Assembly: GCA_963974595.1 (NCBI GenBank)
Contig: CAXBDA010000035.1
Coordinates: forward strand, 1-29,515
Direction: 5' to 3'
Length of the DNA: 29,515 nt
Source of the DNA: PZPK01 sp963974595
GTDB taxonomy: Bacteria > Pseudomonadota > Gammaproteobacteria > Pseudomonadales > Oleiphilaceae
A program made the translations under genes and the position numbers. This document shows, piece by piece, positions 15,540 to 24,439 of the stretch. The notes beneath the pieces are model-generated. The model was given only the letters and a program-made list of their open reading frames with translations. It was not told the DNA's origin and did no database searches. Every line of letters begins with the position of its first letter. Positions within the stretch are counted from its first letter, which is position 1.

Positions 15540-16868
15540 TTATAAAATGTACTGACTTAGATCTTCATCTTCAGATAATTCATCTAACTGTTCTATGACA
15601 TACTCAGCTGTTACTTCGAATGGTGCTTGTTGAGTATCGCCAGCATCAAAAGACACTTGCTCAAGAAGGCGTTCCAATACCGTGTGTAGCCTTCGTGCGC
15701 CAATATTCTCTGTTTTCTCATTCACCTTCCAAGCAATATGAGCAATTTTTTCAAGAGCATCTTCGCTGAAGCTGAGTTTCAATCCTTCAGTACCCATTAA
15801 TGCAATGTATTGATCAATTAATGAGGCATTCGGCTCGGTGAGTATTTTTTGAAAATCTGACGGTGTTAAGGCTTTAAGTTCTACCCGAATAGGTAAGCGC
15901 CCTTGTAGCTCGGGAATTAAGTCAGAAGGCTTGGAAAGGTGAAATGCGCCAGATGCGATAAATAAAATGTGGTCAGTCTTAATAGCGCCTAGCTTGGTGT
16001 TAACTGTACAGCCTTCAATAAGAGGGAGTAAGTCTCTTTGTACGCCTTCTCTAGAGACGTCAGACGAGGCATTTTCAGAGCGTTTAGCGACCTTATCTAT
16101 TTCATCTAAGAAAACAATGCCATTTTGTTCAACTGCCTGGATTGCTTTTGCTTTAATGTCATCTTCATTGATGAGTTTGCTCGCTTCTTCATCTTGAATG
16201 CGTTTCATCGCATCTTTAATGTTGAGTTTTTTGGTTTTCTTTTTGTCGCCAGACATGCTTGAAAAAATATTCTGAAGCTGATTGCTCATTTCTTCCATGC
16301 CTGGTGGCGCCATAATTTCTACTCCAACCGGAGAAGCGCTGATTTCTATATCAATTTCTTTTTCATCTAACTCGCCTTCGCGTAACTTCTTACGAAACAT
16401 TTGACGTGTCGATGATTCTTCTTGAGGTGCGTTATCGGTCCCTGATGATCGTGCTGGTCGGAGCAAGGCATCTAGAATGCGCTCCTCAGCTGCATCTTCT
16501 GCGCGCCTTGCTACCTGCTTCATTTCTTTTTGTCGAAGCATATTTAATGCGCTGTCTGCAATGTCCCTGACGATAGACTCGACATCTCTTCCGACGTAGC
16601 CGACTTCAGTGAACTTGGTTGCTTCAACTTTCAAAAATGGTGCGTCAGCGAGCTTGGCCAGTCTTCGGGCAATTTCTGTTTTGCCTACGCCGGTTGGGCC
16701 AATCATTAAAATATTCTTAGGCGATATTTCTTCACGAAGAGATGGTTCAAGCTGCATTCTGCGCCATCTGTTTCGAAGGGCGATGGCAACGGCCCGCTTT
16801 GCTTCATCCTGCCCGATAATGTGTTGATTTAATTCGTGAACAATTTCTCTAGGGGTCATATTTGCCAT
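15540..16868 (-). CDS. hslU: HslU, ATPase subunit of the HslUV protease
   Basis: The AAA+ unfoldase that feeds substrates to HslV. The 442-residue length matches E. coli (443). The N-terminus TPREIVHELNQHIIGQD is typical. Walker A GPTGVGKT is at 57-64, Walker B is in GIVFLDEIDK, sensor segments are in SDLIPELQGRLPIR and NIGARRLHTVLE, and the conserved C-terminal tail EDLSQYIL, which inserts into HslV, is intact. The I-domain (about 110-240) contains the family's GVEIMAPPGMEEM. The start ATG at 16868 matches the family N-terminus; there is no clear ribosome site, so translation may depend partly on coupling to hslV, 53 bases upstream. It is the last gene of the minus-strand block. Confidence 0.96.
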   Translation of the reverse strand: MANMTPREIVHELNQHIIGQDEAKRAVAIALRNRWRRMQLEPSLREEISPKNILMIGPTGVGKTEIARRLAKLADAPFLKVEATKFTEVGYVGRDVESIVRDIADSALNMLRQKEMKQVARRAEDAAEERILDALLRPARSSGTDNAPQEESSTRQMFRKKLREGELDEKEIDIEISASPVGVEIMAPPGMEEMSNQLQNIFSSMSGDKKKTKKLNIKDAMKRIQDEEASKLINEDDIKAKAIQAVEQNGIVFLDEIDKVAKRSENASSDVSREGVQRDLLPLIEGCTVNTKLGAIKTDHILFIASGAFHLSKPSDLIPELQGRLPIRVELKALTPSDFQKILTEPNASLIDQYIALMGTEGLKLSFSEDALEKIAHIAWKVNEKTENIGARRLHTVLERLLEQVSFDAGDTQQAPFEVTAEYVIEQLDELSEDEDLSQYIL

Positions 16869-16921
16869 AATGGTGTCTGCTTTCGATGTTATGAGCGAGT
16901 ATATGTAATTAGCTTTAGTGC

Positions 16922-17458
16922 TTACTTTTTATCTGTTTTAGCTATGTGTTCGATGGTAAAACTATCATTGGTAAAGACACAGATATTTGCTGCTATTTGA
17001 AGCCCTTTATGGACAATTTCTTCGGCAGAAAGTTCTGTGTTTTCAAGTAGTGCGCGGGCGCTGGCTTGAGCAAATGGTCCACCAGAGCCGATAGCGATTA
17101 AGCTGTCTTCAGGTTCAATTACATCGCCGTTTCCGGTAATAATAAGTGAATTATTCTCATCTGCAACGGCTAATAATGCTTCTAGTTTTCTGAGCGCTCT
17201 ATCGGTGCGCCAGTCTTTTGCTAACTCAACAGCCGCTTTTACTAGATTGCCTTGATGCTTTTCGAGTTGGGCTTCAAAGCGTTCAAATAATGTAAATGCA
17301 TCCGCTGTGCCGCCGGCAAAACCTGCGATTACTTTGCCATGATAAAGGCGACGCACTTTTTTAGCATTACCCTTCATGATTGTGTTGCCAAGAGATACCT
17401 GGCCGTCGCCGCCTAATGCAACTTCGCCTTCTCTTCGGACTGATAGTATGGTGGTCAT
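16922..17458 (-). CDS. hslV: HslV, peptidase subunit of the HslUV protease
   Basis: A proteasome-like threonine peptidase of 178 residues. The start is fixed by biology: the nucleophile is the threonine exposed after Met removal, and ATG 17458 gives MTTILSVRR. GGAG at 17465-17468 lies six bases upstream. A TTG four codons earlier would bury the threonine and is rejected. Family blocks are GDGQVSLGNTIMKGNAKKVRRL, GFAGGTADAFTLFERF, AKDWRTDR, LEALLAVAD, SLIITGNGDVIEPED and AIGSGGPFAQASARALLENT. It sits directly before hslU, its partner. About 165 bases separate it from the SPOR gene, with a hairpin in between, so hslVU may be its own unit; I could not recognise a heat-shock sigma-32 promoter in that gap. 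Confidence 0.96.
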   Translation of the reverse strand: MTTILSVRREGEVALGGDGQVSLGNTIMKGNAKKVRRLYHGKVIAGFAGGTADAFTLFERFEAQLEKHQGNLVKAAVELAKDWRTDRALRKLEALLAVADENNSLIITGNGDVIEPEDSLIAIGSGGPFAQASARALLENTELSAEEIVHKGLQIAANICVFTNDSFTIEHIAKTDKK

Positions 17459-17568
17459 TGAGTTCTCCAAAGTAATACTAATGGCAGATATTAGCCTTAG
17501 CTTACTTGAGTGTGATGAGCGTTAGCCTCTAAAGAAAAAGTCTAGTATTAGACGGCCGTAAAAAGTAT

Positions 17569-17597
17569 TTAAGCAAGCTATATGGTGGCTTGCTTAA
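17569..17597 (-). terminator. Hairpin downstream of the SPOR-domain gene
   Basis: TTAAGCAAGC (17569-17578) and GCTTGCTTAA (17588-17597) form a 10-bp perfect stem with a nine-base loop. Read on the minus strand it lies about 28 bases past the SPOR gene stop and is followed by an A/T stretch ending in CTTTTT, so a moderate terminator is plausible. A smaller inverted repeat (GTCTA / TAGAC, 17541-17554 region), also followed by a T run on the minus strand, comes next. Confidence 0.5.
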
Positions 17598-17624
17598 TAA
17601 TTTCAAGAATGACTTGCTGAAAAC

Positions 17625-18278
17625 TTAAGAAGATTTCTTGATTTTCTTTACCAGCGGCTGAATTTGCATGGATACGAGTTTGTCTAATGCGCTATTCATT
17701 TTGCTACGATTATAGAAAGGCCCTGTTGATACTCTATGCCAAGTAGAGCCTTGCTCATTGGTGACGCTTTTTATGTCGGCTTTTAGACCCTGGAAGGCAA
17801 TCATGGCTTTTTGTCTTTCGGCATCCTTCAGGTTACGAAATGAGCCTGTTTGAATGATGTAATAAAATTCACCAGATGCTGATTTTTCTCTGAACTGATA
17901 GGCGTCTACTTTAGGTGCTACAACTTCGTGCTGAGGTAAAAGGTCATAAAAATTAAAACGGTTTTCAGCTTTAGGTTCAACTTCCAGGGCTTTCTTGGGC
18001 TGGATATTTGGGATTTCTTCTTTTATAGAATGTGTTTCTGGAATGCTTTGAAGTAAGTACAGCCCATATACAAAAGCACCTAGCAATACAAGGAGTGTGA
18101 AAACGAAAAGTACGCGTTTGTTGTTTTTTTCTGGTTTTATCTCTGGCGGCAAGGGTGTGTTTTTTTTCCTATTTTTAGGTTTAGGTTTGTTTGAGGACGG
18201 ACGATCCGTATGCCCGTTTTTTTTCTTGGCTTGGCCTGGTTTTCTGGTTGTGCTGGGTTTCGCGAAATCCTGAGTCAT
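17625..18278 (-). CDS. SPOR domain protein (FtsN-like)
   Basis: A 217-residue single-pass inner membrane protein. Residues ~1-55 are cytoplasmic and very rich in K, P, N and S; a transmembrane helix spans about 56-76 (VLFVFTLLVLLGAF core); a linker follows; and a SPOR domain occupies roughly 138-213 (YYIIQTGSFRNLKDAERQK ... WHRVSTGPF). SPOR domains bind denuded septal peptidoglycan, and this layout is that of FtsN, the divisome activator. FtsN function is inferred from layout and its place between argS and hslV. I start at ATG 18278, seven bases after the argS stop; the best GGAGG is 15 bases away, inside the end of argS, which is longer than usual, so an upstream GTG (18311 or 18305) remains possible. 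Confidence 0.85.
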   Translation of the reverse strand: MTQDFAKPSTTRKPGQAKKKNGHTDRPSSNKPKPKNRKKNTPLPPEIKPEKNNKRVLFVFTLLVLLGAFVYGLYLLQSIPETHSIKEEIPNIQPKKALEVEPKAENRFNFYDLLPQHEVVAPKVDAYQFREKSASGEFYYIIQTGSFRNLKDAERQKAMIAFQGLKADIKSVTNEQGSTWHRVSTGPFYNRSKMNSALDKLVSMQIQPLVKKIKKSS

Positions 18279-18285
18279 AAAGCGG

Positions 18286-20040
18286 TTACATTTCCTCCGG
18301 AGCACTGACACCGAGTAATTCTAGGCCGTTTTGAATAACTTGTTTGACTGCCATGCTTAAGCTTATTCGCCCGTCACGAATTTGTTTGTCATCGTCTAGT
18401 ACTTTGTGTGAGTTGTAGTAAGTATGAAATTCACTGGCGAGGTCTCTCAGATAGTGGGTCAAAACATGTGGCTCTAAATTAATAGCGGCCATACTTAATT
18501 GCTCTGGATAGGCTGCGAGTCGTTTAGACATAGCTATTTCTGCTTCTCCCGCAATGGCAGAAAGTGCGCTTAGACCTTCTTGCGTGTCATGACTTAATTC
18601 AAGTTCATTCAGTTTTCTTAGCATGCTTGAAATGCGTGCATGTGCATATTGTATGTAGTAAACCGGATTATCTTTGCTTTCGGATTTGGCAAGATCTAAA
18701 TCAAAGTCCATATGCTGTTCTGCTTTGCGTGTCACATAAAAAAAGCGTGCTGCATCGTTTCCGACTTCTTCTCTAAGTTCTCTAAGTGTGACAAATGAAC
18801 CACTTCGCGTAGACATTTGAACGCGCTCTTTACCTCGATACAAGATGGCAAACTGAACTAATTTGATGTCTAGCTTTTCTGGGTTGATATCGAGAGCTTG
18901 TAGCGCCGCCTTGACTCGAGGAATATAGCCGTGATGGTCTGCGCCCCATATATTGATAACTTTATCAAAACCGCGCTCAAACTTATTTAAGTGGTACGCA
19001 ATGTCTGAAGCAAAATAAGTGGTTTCACCATTATCTCGTTTTACCACCCGGTCTTTATCGTCGCCAAAGGAAGTGGAGCGAAACCAAAGTGCGCCATTTT
19101 CTTCATATAGATGGCCATTTTTGTCGAGCCTGCTGAGTGCGTTATCGATATCTTTACTGATAGACGCTTCAGAGAACCAGTTTTGAAAGCGAACGCCAAA
19201 GCCTTCTAGATCATTTCGAATATCGTTCACGATGGCATTTAAACCTTGGTTAAACACGAGTTCGTAATCATCAGCAAGCAGCTCTTTTGCTTTGCTGATG
19301 ATGGCATCAATATACAGTTCTTTGTCACCACCTTCATTTTCATCTTTCGGTAATCCATCAAATACTTGTTCTGATATTTTTAGGAAGCGATCAGCATATT
19401 CTGCTTTTAAGTCGACTGAAATATCATTGATGTAATCGCCTTTGTAGCCATTTACGGGGAATGTTAAATCAAAGTAGCTTTCAAGATAGCGTAACCAAAC
19501 ACTCGCAGCTAAGATATTCATCTGCCGGCCGGCGTCATTGACGTAGTATTCGCGGCTAACCTCGAACCCGACGGCTTCTAGTAAGTCGGCAACGGATGCG
19601 CCGTAAGCAGCGCCTCTACCATGGCCAACGTGAAGTGGGCCGGTAGGGTTGGCTGAGACAAATTCAACTTGGTATTTTTTGCCATTTGCTTTAGTGGCTC
19701 GGCCAAAGTTGTTTTTTTGTTCGAAAATAGTTTTGATAATCGTGAAGTTGCTTGAGCTGCTAATAAAAAAATTAATAAAGCCTGGGCCTGCCATTTCAAT
19801 TTTTTCAATACTCTTATTATTGTTTTGAACAAGCTTTTCAATAATCAGTTCTGCTAGTTTTCTTGGTGGCATTCCGGCTTGTTTGGAGAGAATAAGTGCA
19901 ATATTTGATGCGAAGTCACCATGGGTTTTATCTTTACTCGCATCAATATTGATTGAGTATGTTAACTCTGAGGGGATAGTTTGTGCATTGCTTAGCTGGG
20001 TAATTGCATTTTGAACAAGTTCAGAGATAAGTTCTTTCAT
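18286..20040 (-). CDS. argS: Arginyl-tRNA synthetase
   Basis: A 584-residue class I aminoacyl-tRNA synthetase. The N-terminal Add1 domain (about 1-110) is followed by the catalytic core with the HIGH signature as HVGH (137-140) in SANPTGPLHVGHGRGA. Other markers are YYVNDAGRQM, FASDIAYHLNKF, INIWGADHHGYIPRV and KERVQMSTRSG, which stands where other synthetases have KMSKS and is degenerate as is normal for many ArgRS. The C-terminal anticodon-binding domain contains YYIQYAHARISSMLRK and the terminal NGLELLGVSAPEEM. ATG 20040 has TTGGAA four bases upstream. It lies ~110 bases downstream of priA and directly before the SPOR gene, a Pseudomonas-like order. Confidence 0.96.
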   Translation of the reverse strand: MKELISELVQNAITQLSNAQTIPSELTYSINIDASKDKTHGDFASNIALILSKQAGMPPRKLAELIIEKLVQNNNKSIEKIEMAGPGFINFFISSSSNFTIIKTIFEQKNNFGRATKANGKKYQVEFVSANPTGPLHVGHGRGAAYGASVADLLEAVGFEVSREYYVNDAGRQMNILAASVWLRYLESYFDLTFPVNGYKGDYINDISVDLKAEYADRFLKISEQVFDGLPKDENEGGDKELYIDAIISKAKELLADDYELVFNQGLNAIVNDIRNDLEGFGVRFQNWFSEASISKDIDNALSRLDKNGHLYEENGALWFRSTSFGDDKDRVVKRDNGETTYFASDIAYHLNKFERGFDKVINIWGADHHGYIPRVKAALQALDINPEKLDIKLVQFAILYRGKERVQMSTRSGSFVTLRELREEVGNDAARFFYVTRKAEQHMDFDLDLAKSESKDNPVYYIQYAHARISSMLRKLNELELSHDTQEGLSALSAIAGEAEIAMSKRLAAYPEQLSMAAINLEPHVLTHYLRDLASEFHTYYNSHKVLDDDKQIRDGRISLSMAVKQVIQNGLELLGVSAPEEM

Positions 20041-20149
20041 GTGATTCCAAGAAATAGATATAGTGGCTAAGAAGGTAAAAATAATTGCCGCATATTATCT
20101 ATGATTCCTCGCTGTATTGAAACTCTTACCACTTCGACAAGGTATGAAT

Positions 20150-22378
20150 TTAAATATATTCGTGCGGGTCAACATCGATGATGACTTTTACCTTTCGTTT
20201 TATCTTCTCTGTTAATTCAGGGAGCTTTGCTTGAATGCTATATCGCGTCGTATTATTTGTTGTGAATATGTGCAGGTAGGATCTATATATGCCTGCCTTT
20301 CGAGACATGCTGGCTTCAAGAGGACCCGATAGTTGATAATTAGGAGTGTTTCCTATTGCCTGTTTTATGGCATTTTTTAGTAGTGATAACTGTTCGAAAT
20401 TTGTTTTTTGATTAGGGGACTCAACTCGAATAGATATCATTTTACTATAAGGCGGGAGTCCGCAAGCCTCTCTTTCTACTAATTCATTTTTTGCAGCAAG
20501 GTCATAGTTATTTTCAATGATGGGTATAAATAAGGGGTGCTCTGCGTGTTTTGTCTGGATAAGGACAAGGCCTGCTTTATTGCCTCTTCCTGTTCTGCCT
20601 GAAACTTGAAGTAATAGTTGTGTGCTTTGTTCGAAGGCTCTGAAATCTGAGCTGAATAAGCTTGAGTCGGCATCAATGATGGCGACAAGAGTAACGTTAT
20701 GAAAGTCATGACCCTTTGCGAGCATCTGAGTGCCGATTAAGATGCAGGGTTCGCCTTTATTGATATCCACAACAAGCTTTTTCATGTCTTGTTGTTTTTT
20801 AATGCTGTCCCTGTCTATGCGTATGATTTTTGTATTTGGAAAGCGTTGTGTCAGGCCTGTCTCAATACGCTCAGTACCAGAGCCTAGAGGAGATAAATGA
20901 GTGTCTTGGCAGTTTTTGCAGTTGCCGGGTATTACTTCTTTGAAGTCACAGTGGTGGCAATGTAAATGAGGTGGTTTTCTGTGAACGGTTAAGCGAGCAT
21001 CACAATGAGGGCATAGGGCTATCCATCCACAACTATTGCACAATAGGGTCGGGGAGTAACCTCTTCGGTTTTGGAAGATAATAATTTGATTGTTGGCGTC
21101 AAGCTCCTGTTTTATTTTATTTAGTAAGGGTCTTGAGCAGCCGTTTTCGAGTGCTCTGCTTTTTATATCAATGAGGTGAATGTCTGGCTTTTGTCCGGCG
21201 CCTGCTCGCTCTCTGAGGTGTATGTAGCGATATTTTTTTTGATTGGCATTTAAGAGTGATTCAAGTGACGGTGTGGCGGAGCCTAGTATGATCTGACAAT
21301 TCTCAATTTGAGCTCTTTTAACAGCAAGGTCGCGTGCGGAATATTTGAAACCATCATTTTGTTTGTATGAAGAATCATGTTCCTCATCAACAATAATGCA
21401 ACCCAGATGTTTGAATGGCGTAAATACGGCTGACCTTGTGCCGATAATCACGCTCGCCACACCGTTTTTGGCCAAATGCCACATCGTTAATTTTTCCTTT
21501 TCGCTCATTCCTGAGTGAATAAGACCGATAGGGGTGTTCAGTTGAGATTGGAAGCGTGCAAGCGTTTGCGGGGTTAAATTGATCTCCGGAATTAAGATAA
21601 GCGCTTGTTCGTTTTTGGCTAGTGAGTGTTTTACGCGCTCTATGTAAACCTCTGTTTTCCCGCTGCCCGTTATGCCGTGTAGAAGAAAAATTCCAAACTT
21701 ATCGATATCTTCTTTTAAGGTTTCTACTGCGTATTGTTGTTCTTTATTTAAGTTTAGTGTGGTGAGTTTATTTGGGGTGGTTTGAGCTGCGGTTAGTGGG
21801 TCCAGCTCCTCGCGCCGTAATAGCCCTTTTTTTTCTAAAGTGTTTAGTTGGCTATTCGTGATGCCGAGCAGTTTGAGGGATTCTTGCCATATGCCAAGAG
21901 GCTGGTTAGCGAAATGATCCAGTATTCGGGCTTGTTTATGGTTGCGCTTATTTTCTTCAAACGCTAGGTCAGACCTATGCCATTTAATGACGGTAAGCGT
22001 GCTTAGCTTGTCTATGTTATAGGGTTTTCTTAATGCTGTTGGGAGGGCTGTATGAAAGCATTCCCCAATAGGGTGGCAGTAATATTGTGATGACCAGCTG
22101 ATCAGCTCAATTAATTTTTGAGGGAAGGTCGGTTCTTTATCCAAGCAGTGAATAATGGCTTTTAATGTGTAGTTTTCTGGTAAAGTGTCGGGTGTTTGTT
22201 GTTTTGTTCCGAGTACAATGCCGCTTAGTCGTCGACCAGCAAAAGGGACTTCGACTCTCATGCCGGTTTTTATGTGCATGGCTGGTGTTTTATGGGCTGT
22301 CAATAAGTCATCTTTGTCTTGAGCAAGATAATCAAAGGTTTTGTGGAGAGGAACTGGAATAGCGACTGTTAGTATCAT
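20150..22378 (-). CDS. priA: Primosomal protein N' (replication restart helicase PriA)
   Basis: PriA recognises stalled or repaired forks and loads the replisome through PriB/DnaT/DnaC. The 742-residue protein has the 3'-DNA-binding N-terminal domain beginning VAIPVPLHKTFDYL, a winged-helix region, and a superfamily 2 helicase core with Walker A GITGSGKT (about 235-242), DEEH in IIVDEEHDSSYKQ, GSATPSLES, GTQMLAKGHDF and QVSGRTGRG. The zinc-binding insert has four CxxC pairs, from CNSC to CKNC. I start at ATG 22378 because it gives the family N-terminus; a TTG four codons earlier is possible, and no good ribosome site is present for either. It is divergent from rpmE and first in the minus-strand block. 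Confidence 0.95.
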   Translation of the reverse strand: MILTVAIPVPLHKTFDYLAQDKDDLLTAHKTPAMHIKTGMRVEVPFAGRRLSGIVLGTKQQTPDTLPENYTLKAIIHCLDKEPTFPQKLIELISWSSQYYCHPIGECFHTALPTALRKPYNIDKLSTLTVIKWHRSDLAFEENKRNHKQARILDHFANQPLGIWQESLKLLGITNSQLNTLEKKGLLRREELDPLTAAQTTPNKLTTLNLNKEQQYAVETLKEDIDKFGIFLLHGITGSGKTEVYIERVKHSLAKNEQALILIPEINLTPQTLARFQSQLNTPIGLIHSGMSEKEKLTMWHLAKNGVASVIIGTRSAVFTPFKHLGCIIVDEEHDSSYKQNDGFKYSARDLAVKRAQIENCQIILGSATPSLESLLNANQKKYRYIHLRERAGAGQKPDIHLIDIKSRALENGCSRPLLNKIKQELDANNQIIIFQNRRGYSPTLLCNSCGWIALCPHCDARLTVHRKPPHLHCHHCDFKEVIPGNCKNCQDTHLSPLGSGTERIETGLTQRFPNTKIIRIDRDSIKKQQDMKKLVVDINKGEPCILIGTQMLAKGHDFHNVTLVAIIDADSSLFSSDFRAFEQSTQLLLQVSGRTGRGNKAGLVLIQTKHAEHPLFIPIIENNYDLAAKNELVEREACGLPPYSKMISIRVESPNQKTNFEQLSLLKNAIKQAIGNTPNYQLSGPLEASMSRKAGIYRSYLHIFTTNNTTRYSIQAKLPELTEKIKRKVKVIIDVDPHEYI

Positions 22379-22574
22379 GATTGCTTTCAATAAAAATTCA
22401 CATAAATAATCTTAGAGTATTTATGTTTTGAAAGAAACGATACTTGCTAATTATGCTTAATTTGTTACTATTCGCCGTCTTAAAAATGGCTGAAGCTTTA
22501 TATTGGTTTTTTGTTAGCGAACTCAAAATTAAGAAATGGCTTAAGTTTTTCCTTGTGCGGTGCTGTTTTGTACT

Positions 22575-22583
22575 TGTTAAAAT
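22575..22583 (+). promoter_or_regulatory. Probable extended -10 promoter for rpmE
   Basis: TTG-T-TAAAAT includes TG at 22575-22577 followed by TAAAAT (22578-22583), an extended -10 element with five of six core bases. A TTGTGC lies upstream with about 19-base spacing, longer than optimal. Transcription would start near 22590, about 43 bases before the rpmE start codon. Confidence 0.4.
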
Positions 22584-22632
22584 AGAGATAAGACAACATT
22601 CAGTGGCGGCATAATTTAATTTGAGGTGTGTC

Positions 22633-22845
22633 ATGAAAGAAGGTATTCATCCTGAGTATCAAGAAATTGAAGCAAAATGTGGTTGTGGTAATGTCTTTAA
22701 AACGCGTTCAACGCTTTGCAAAGATCTTACTTTAGACGTATGTTCTGCGTGTCATCCATTCTATACTGGTAAGCAGAAAGTAATGGATACGGGCGGTCGT
22801 ATTGATAAGTTTAAGAAGCGTTTTGGCAGCAGAATCAGCAGCTAA
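22633..22845 (+). CDS. rpmE: 50S ribosomal protein L31 (zinc-binding type)
   Basis: A 70-residue L31, at a bridge between ribosomal subunits. The zinc ligands are C16, C18, C37 and C40 (KCGCGN and CSACHPFYTG), which makes this the zinc-containing C+ form rather than the zinc-independent paralogue. The N-terminus MKEGIHPEYQEI is typical. ATG 22633 has GAGG at 22623-22626, six bases away; a TTG at 22621 overlaps that site. A terminator follows within 30 bases, so it is a single-gene transcript. It is divergent from priA, as in several gammaproteobacteria. Confidence 0.96.
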   Translation: MKEGIHPEYQEIEAKCGCGNVFKTRSTLCKDLTLDVCSACHPFYTGKQKVMDTGGRIDKFKKRFGSRISS

Positions 22846-22872
22846 GAGATGTTTTGCTACGAAGATTACATT

Positions 22873-22898
22873 AAAAAGAGCGCATGACGCTCTTTTTT
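22873..22898 (+). terminator. Intrinsic terminator after rpmE
   Basis: AAAAAGAGCG (22873-22882) pairs with CGCTCTTTTT (22888-22897) around a five-base loop, followed by T. It lies 27 bases after the rpmE stop. Confidence 0.87.
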
Positions 22899-23121
22899 CC
22901 TTTCTATAGCATTGCGTAACTTGGTAAGCTGATGAAGCCTTTGTTCTATAGCCGGCTTTATTAAATGCTTTTATAGATGAAGGACGCCATAGAAAACCTT
23001 AAGATATGGGTGTTGAACGGTAACGCTTGGTGTTGTAATGGTTTTATAGGGTGGGCAATCAATGATTTGCCTAAAATTTCAGGCTTAATGTCTACAATTC
23101 ATGGTTAAACGGTACAATATA

Positions 23122-24387
23122 ATGTCAGAAGATTTTAAAAAAGCAGCTCTCGATTATCATGCAAAACCGCGCGCAGGTAAGATTAGCGTAGAAATTTCAA
23201 AACCTACTGAAACTGCTAGGGATTTGGCTTTAGCTTATAGTCCTGGTGTTGCCGAGCCAGTAAGAGAAATTGCTGCAGACCCTGAGAATGCATACAAGTA
23301 CACAGCTAAAGGTAATCTTGTTGCGGTTATTTCTGATGGTTCTGCGATTCTTGGTTTGGGTAATCTTGGTCCATTGGCTAGTAAGCCGGTTATGGAGGGT
23401 AAAGGTGTTCTATTTAAGCGCTTTGCTGGTATTGATGTCTTTGATATCGAAGTTGACGCAGAAAGCCCGCAAGCATTTATTGATACAACAAAGCGTATAG
23501 CAGACACGTTTGGTGGTATTAATCTTGAAGATATAAAAGCGCCAGAATGTTTTGAAATTGAAAGAGTACTCATTGAGCAGTGTAATATTCCAGTATTTCA
23601 CGATGATCAGCATGGTACTGCAATCGTAACGGCTGCCGGTATGATTAATGCCTTAGAGCTTCAGGGTAAAATAATTGAAGATGCTAAGGTTGTTTGTTTG
23701 GGGGCGGGTGCTGCGGCAATAGCGTGTATGAAATTGCTGATTAGTTGTGGTATGAAGTCTGAAAATATCTTTATGTTAGATCGTAAGGGTGTTATTCACT
23801 CGGGTCGTGATGATTTGAATCAGTATAAGGCCATGTTTGCTAATGATACTGATAAGCGTACTTTATCAGATGCTTGTGAGGGTGCGGATGTGTTTGTTGG
23901 TTTGTCGGGCCCAGACTTGTTTCCAGTTGCAGATTTGATGCGTATGGCGCCAAATCCTGTGATTTTTGCATGCTCAAACCCTGATCCTGAAATTAAGCCG
24001 GAAACTGCATTAGCTGCAAGGTCTGACTTGATCATGGCTACCGGTCGATCTGATTACCCAAATCAGGTTAATAATGTCTTGGGTTTCCCGTTTATTTTCC
24101 GTGGAGCTCTGGATGTTCGTGCAACCGTTATTAATGAAGAAATGAAAGTTGCGGCTGTCCATGCAATTAAGGACTTGGCAAAAGAGCCTGTTCCTCAAGA
24201 CGTTATTGATGCATATGGTGGTGCTCCGTTATCTTACGGCAAGGAATATATTATTCCTAAGCCGCTTGATGAGCGTTTATTGGGAGATGTTTCGGCTGCG
24301 GTTGCAAGAGCTGCGGTAGACTCTGGTGTTGCAAGATTTGAATATCCTGCGCATTATCCATTAAAAACAGTTGACGATATTAAGTGA
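23122..24387 (+). CDS. maeB: Malic enzyme (short, NADP-type; no phosphotransacetylase domain)
   Basis: Oxidative decarboxylation of malate to pyruvate with NAD(P) reduction. The 421-residue protein comprises the malic N-terminal domain (YHAKPRAGKISVEI, LAYSPGVAEPV, GNLVAVISDGSAILGLGNLGP) and the NAD(P)-binding domain (FHDDQHGTAIVTAAG, VCLGAGAAAIACMKLL, GRSDYPNQVNNVLGFPFIFRGALDVRA). E. coli MaeB is ~760 aa because it carries a C-terminal phosphotransacetylase-like domain; that is absent here, so this is the shorter form, which I recall as normal in Pseudomonas. I start at ATG 23122 (MSEDFKKAALDYHA) on family grounds; ATG 23101 is possible, and neither has a good ribosome site. Cofactor preference is not certain from sequence. 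Confidence 0.9.
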   Translation: MSEDFKKAALDYHAKPRAGKISVEISKPTETARDLALAYSPGVAEPVREIAADPENAYKYTAKGNLVAVISDGSAILGLGNLGPLASKPVMEGKGVLFKRFAGIDVFDIEVDAESPQAFIDTTKRIADTFGGINLEDIKAPECFEIERVLIEQCNIPVFHDDQHGTAIVTAAGMINALELQGKIIEDAKVVCLGAGAAAIACMKLLISCGMKSENIFMLDRKGVIHSGRDDLNQYKAMFANDTDKRTLSDACEGADVFVGLSGPDLFPVADLMRMAPNPVIFACSNPDPEIKPETALAARSDLIMATGRSDYPNQVNNVLGFPFIFRGALDVRATVINEEMKVAAVHAIKDLAKEPVPQDVIDAYGGAPLSYGKEYIIPKPLDERLLGDVSAAVARAAVDSGVARFEYPAHYPLKTVDDIK

Positions 24388-24401
24388 TTTGATTTTGCAG
24401 T

Positions 24402-24437
24402 GCACAAAAAAACCGGCAAATGCCGGTTTTTTTGTGC
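24402..24437. terminator. Bidirectional terminator between maeB and the DUF4124 gene
   Basis: A 17-base arm at 24402-24418 is perfectly complementary to 24421-24437, with GCAC at the base, seven A:T pairs, and CCGGCA next to the tip. The spacer is only two bases, so the top pair probably opens. It lies 14 bases after the maeB stop and 2 bases before the convergent DUF4124 stop. Confidence 0.88.
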
Positions 24438-24439
24438 CT

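Noticed and set aside
17459..17560. Heat-shock sigma-32 promoter before hslV
   Set aside because: I could not find a CTTGAA-type -35 paired with a CCCCAT-type -10 at proper spacing on the minus strand.
18812..18850. Loss of the KMSKS motif in argS
   Set aside because: Many arginyl-tRNA synthetases have a degenerate motif here, and the rest of the enzyme is intact.
23235..23613. Antisense ORFs inside maeB
   Set aside because: They lie fully opposite a strongly conserved gene, have no ribosome sites and resemble no family; they are by-products of the coding strand's codon use.
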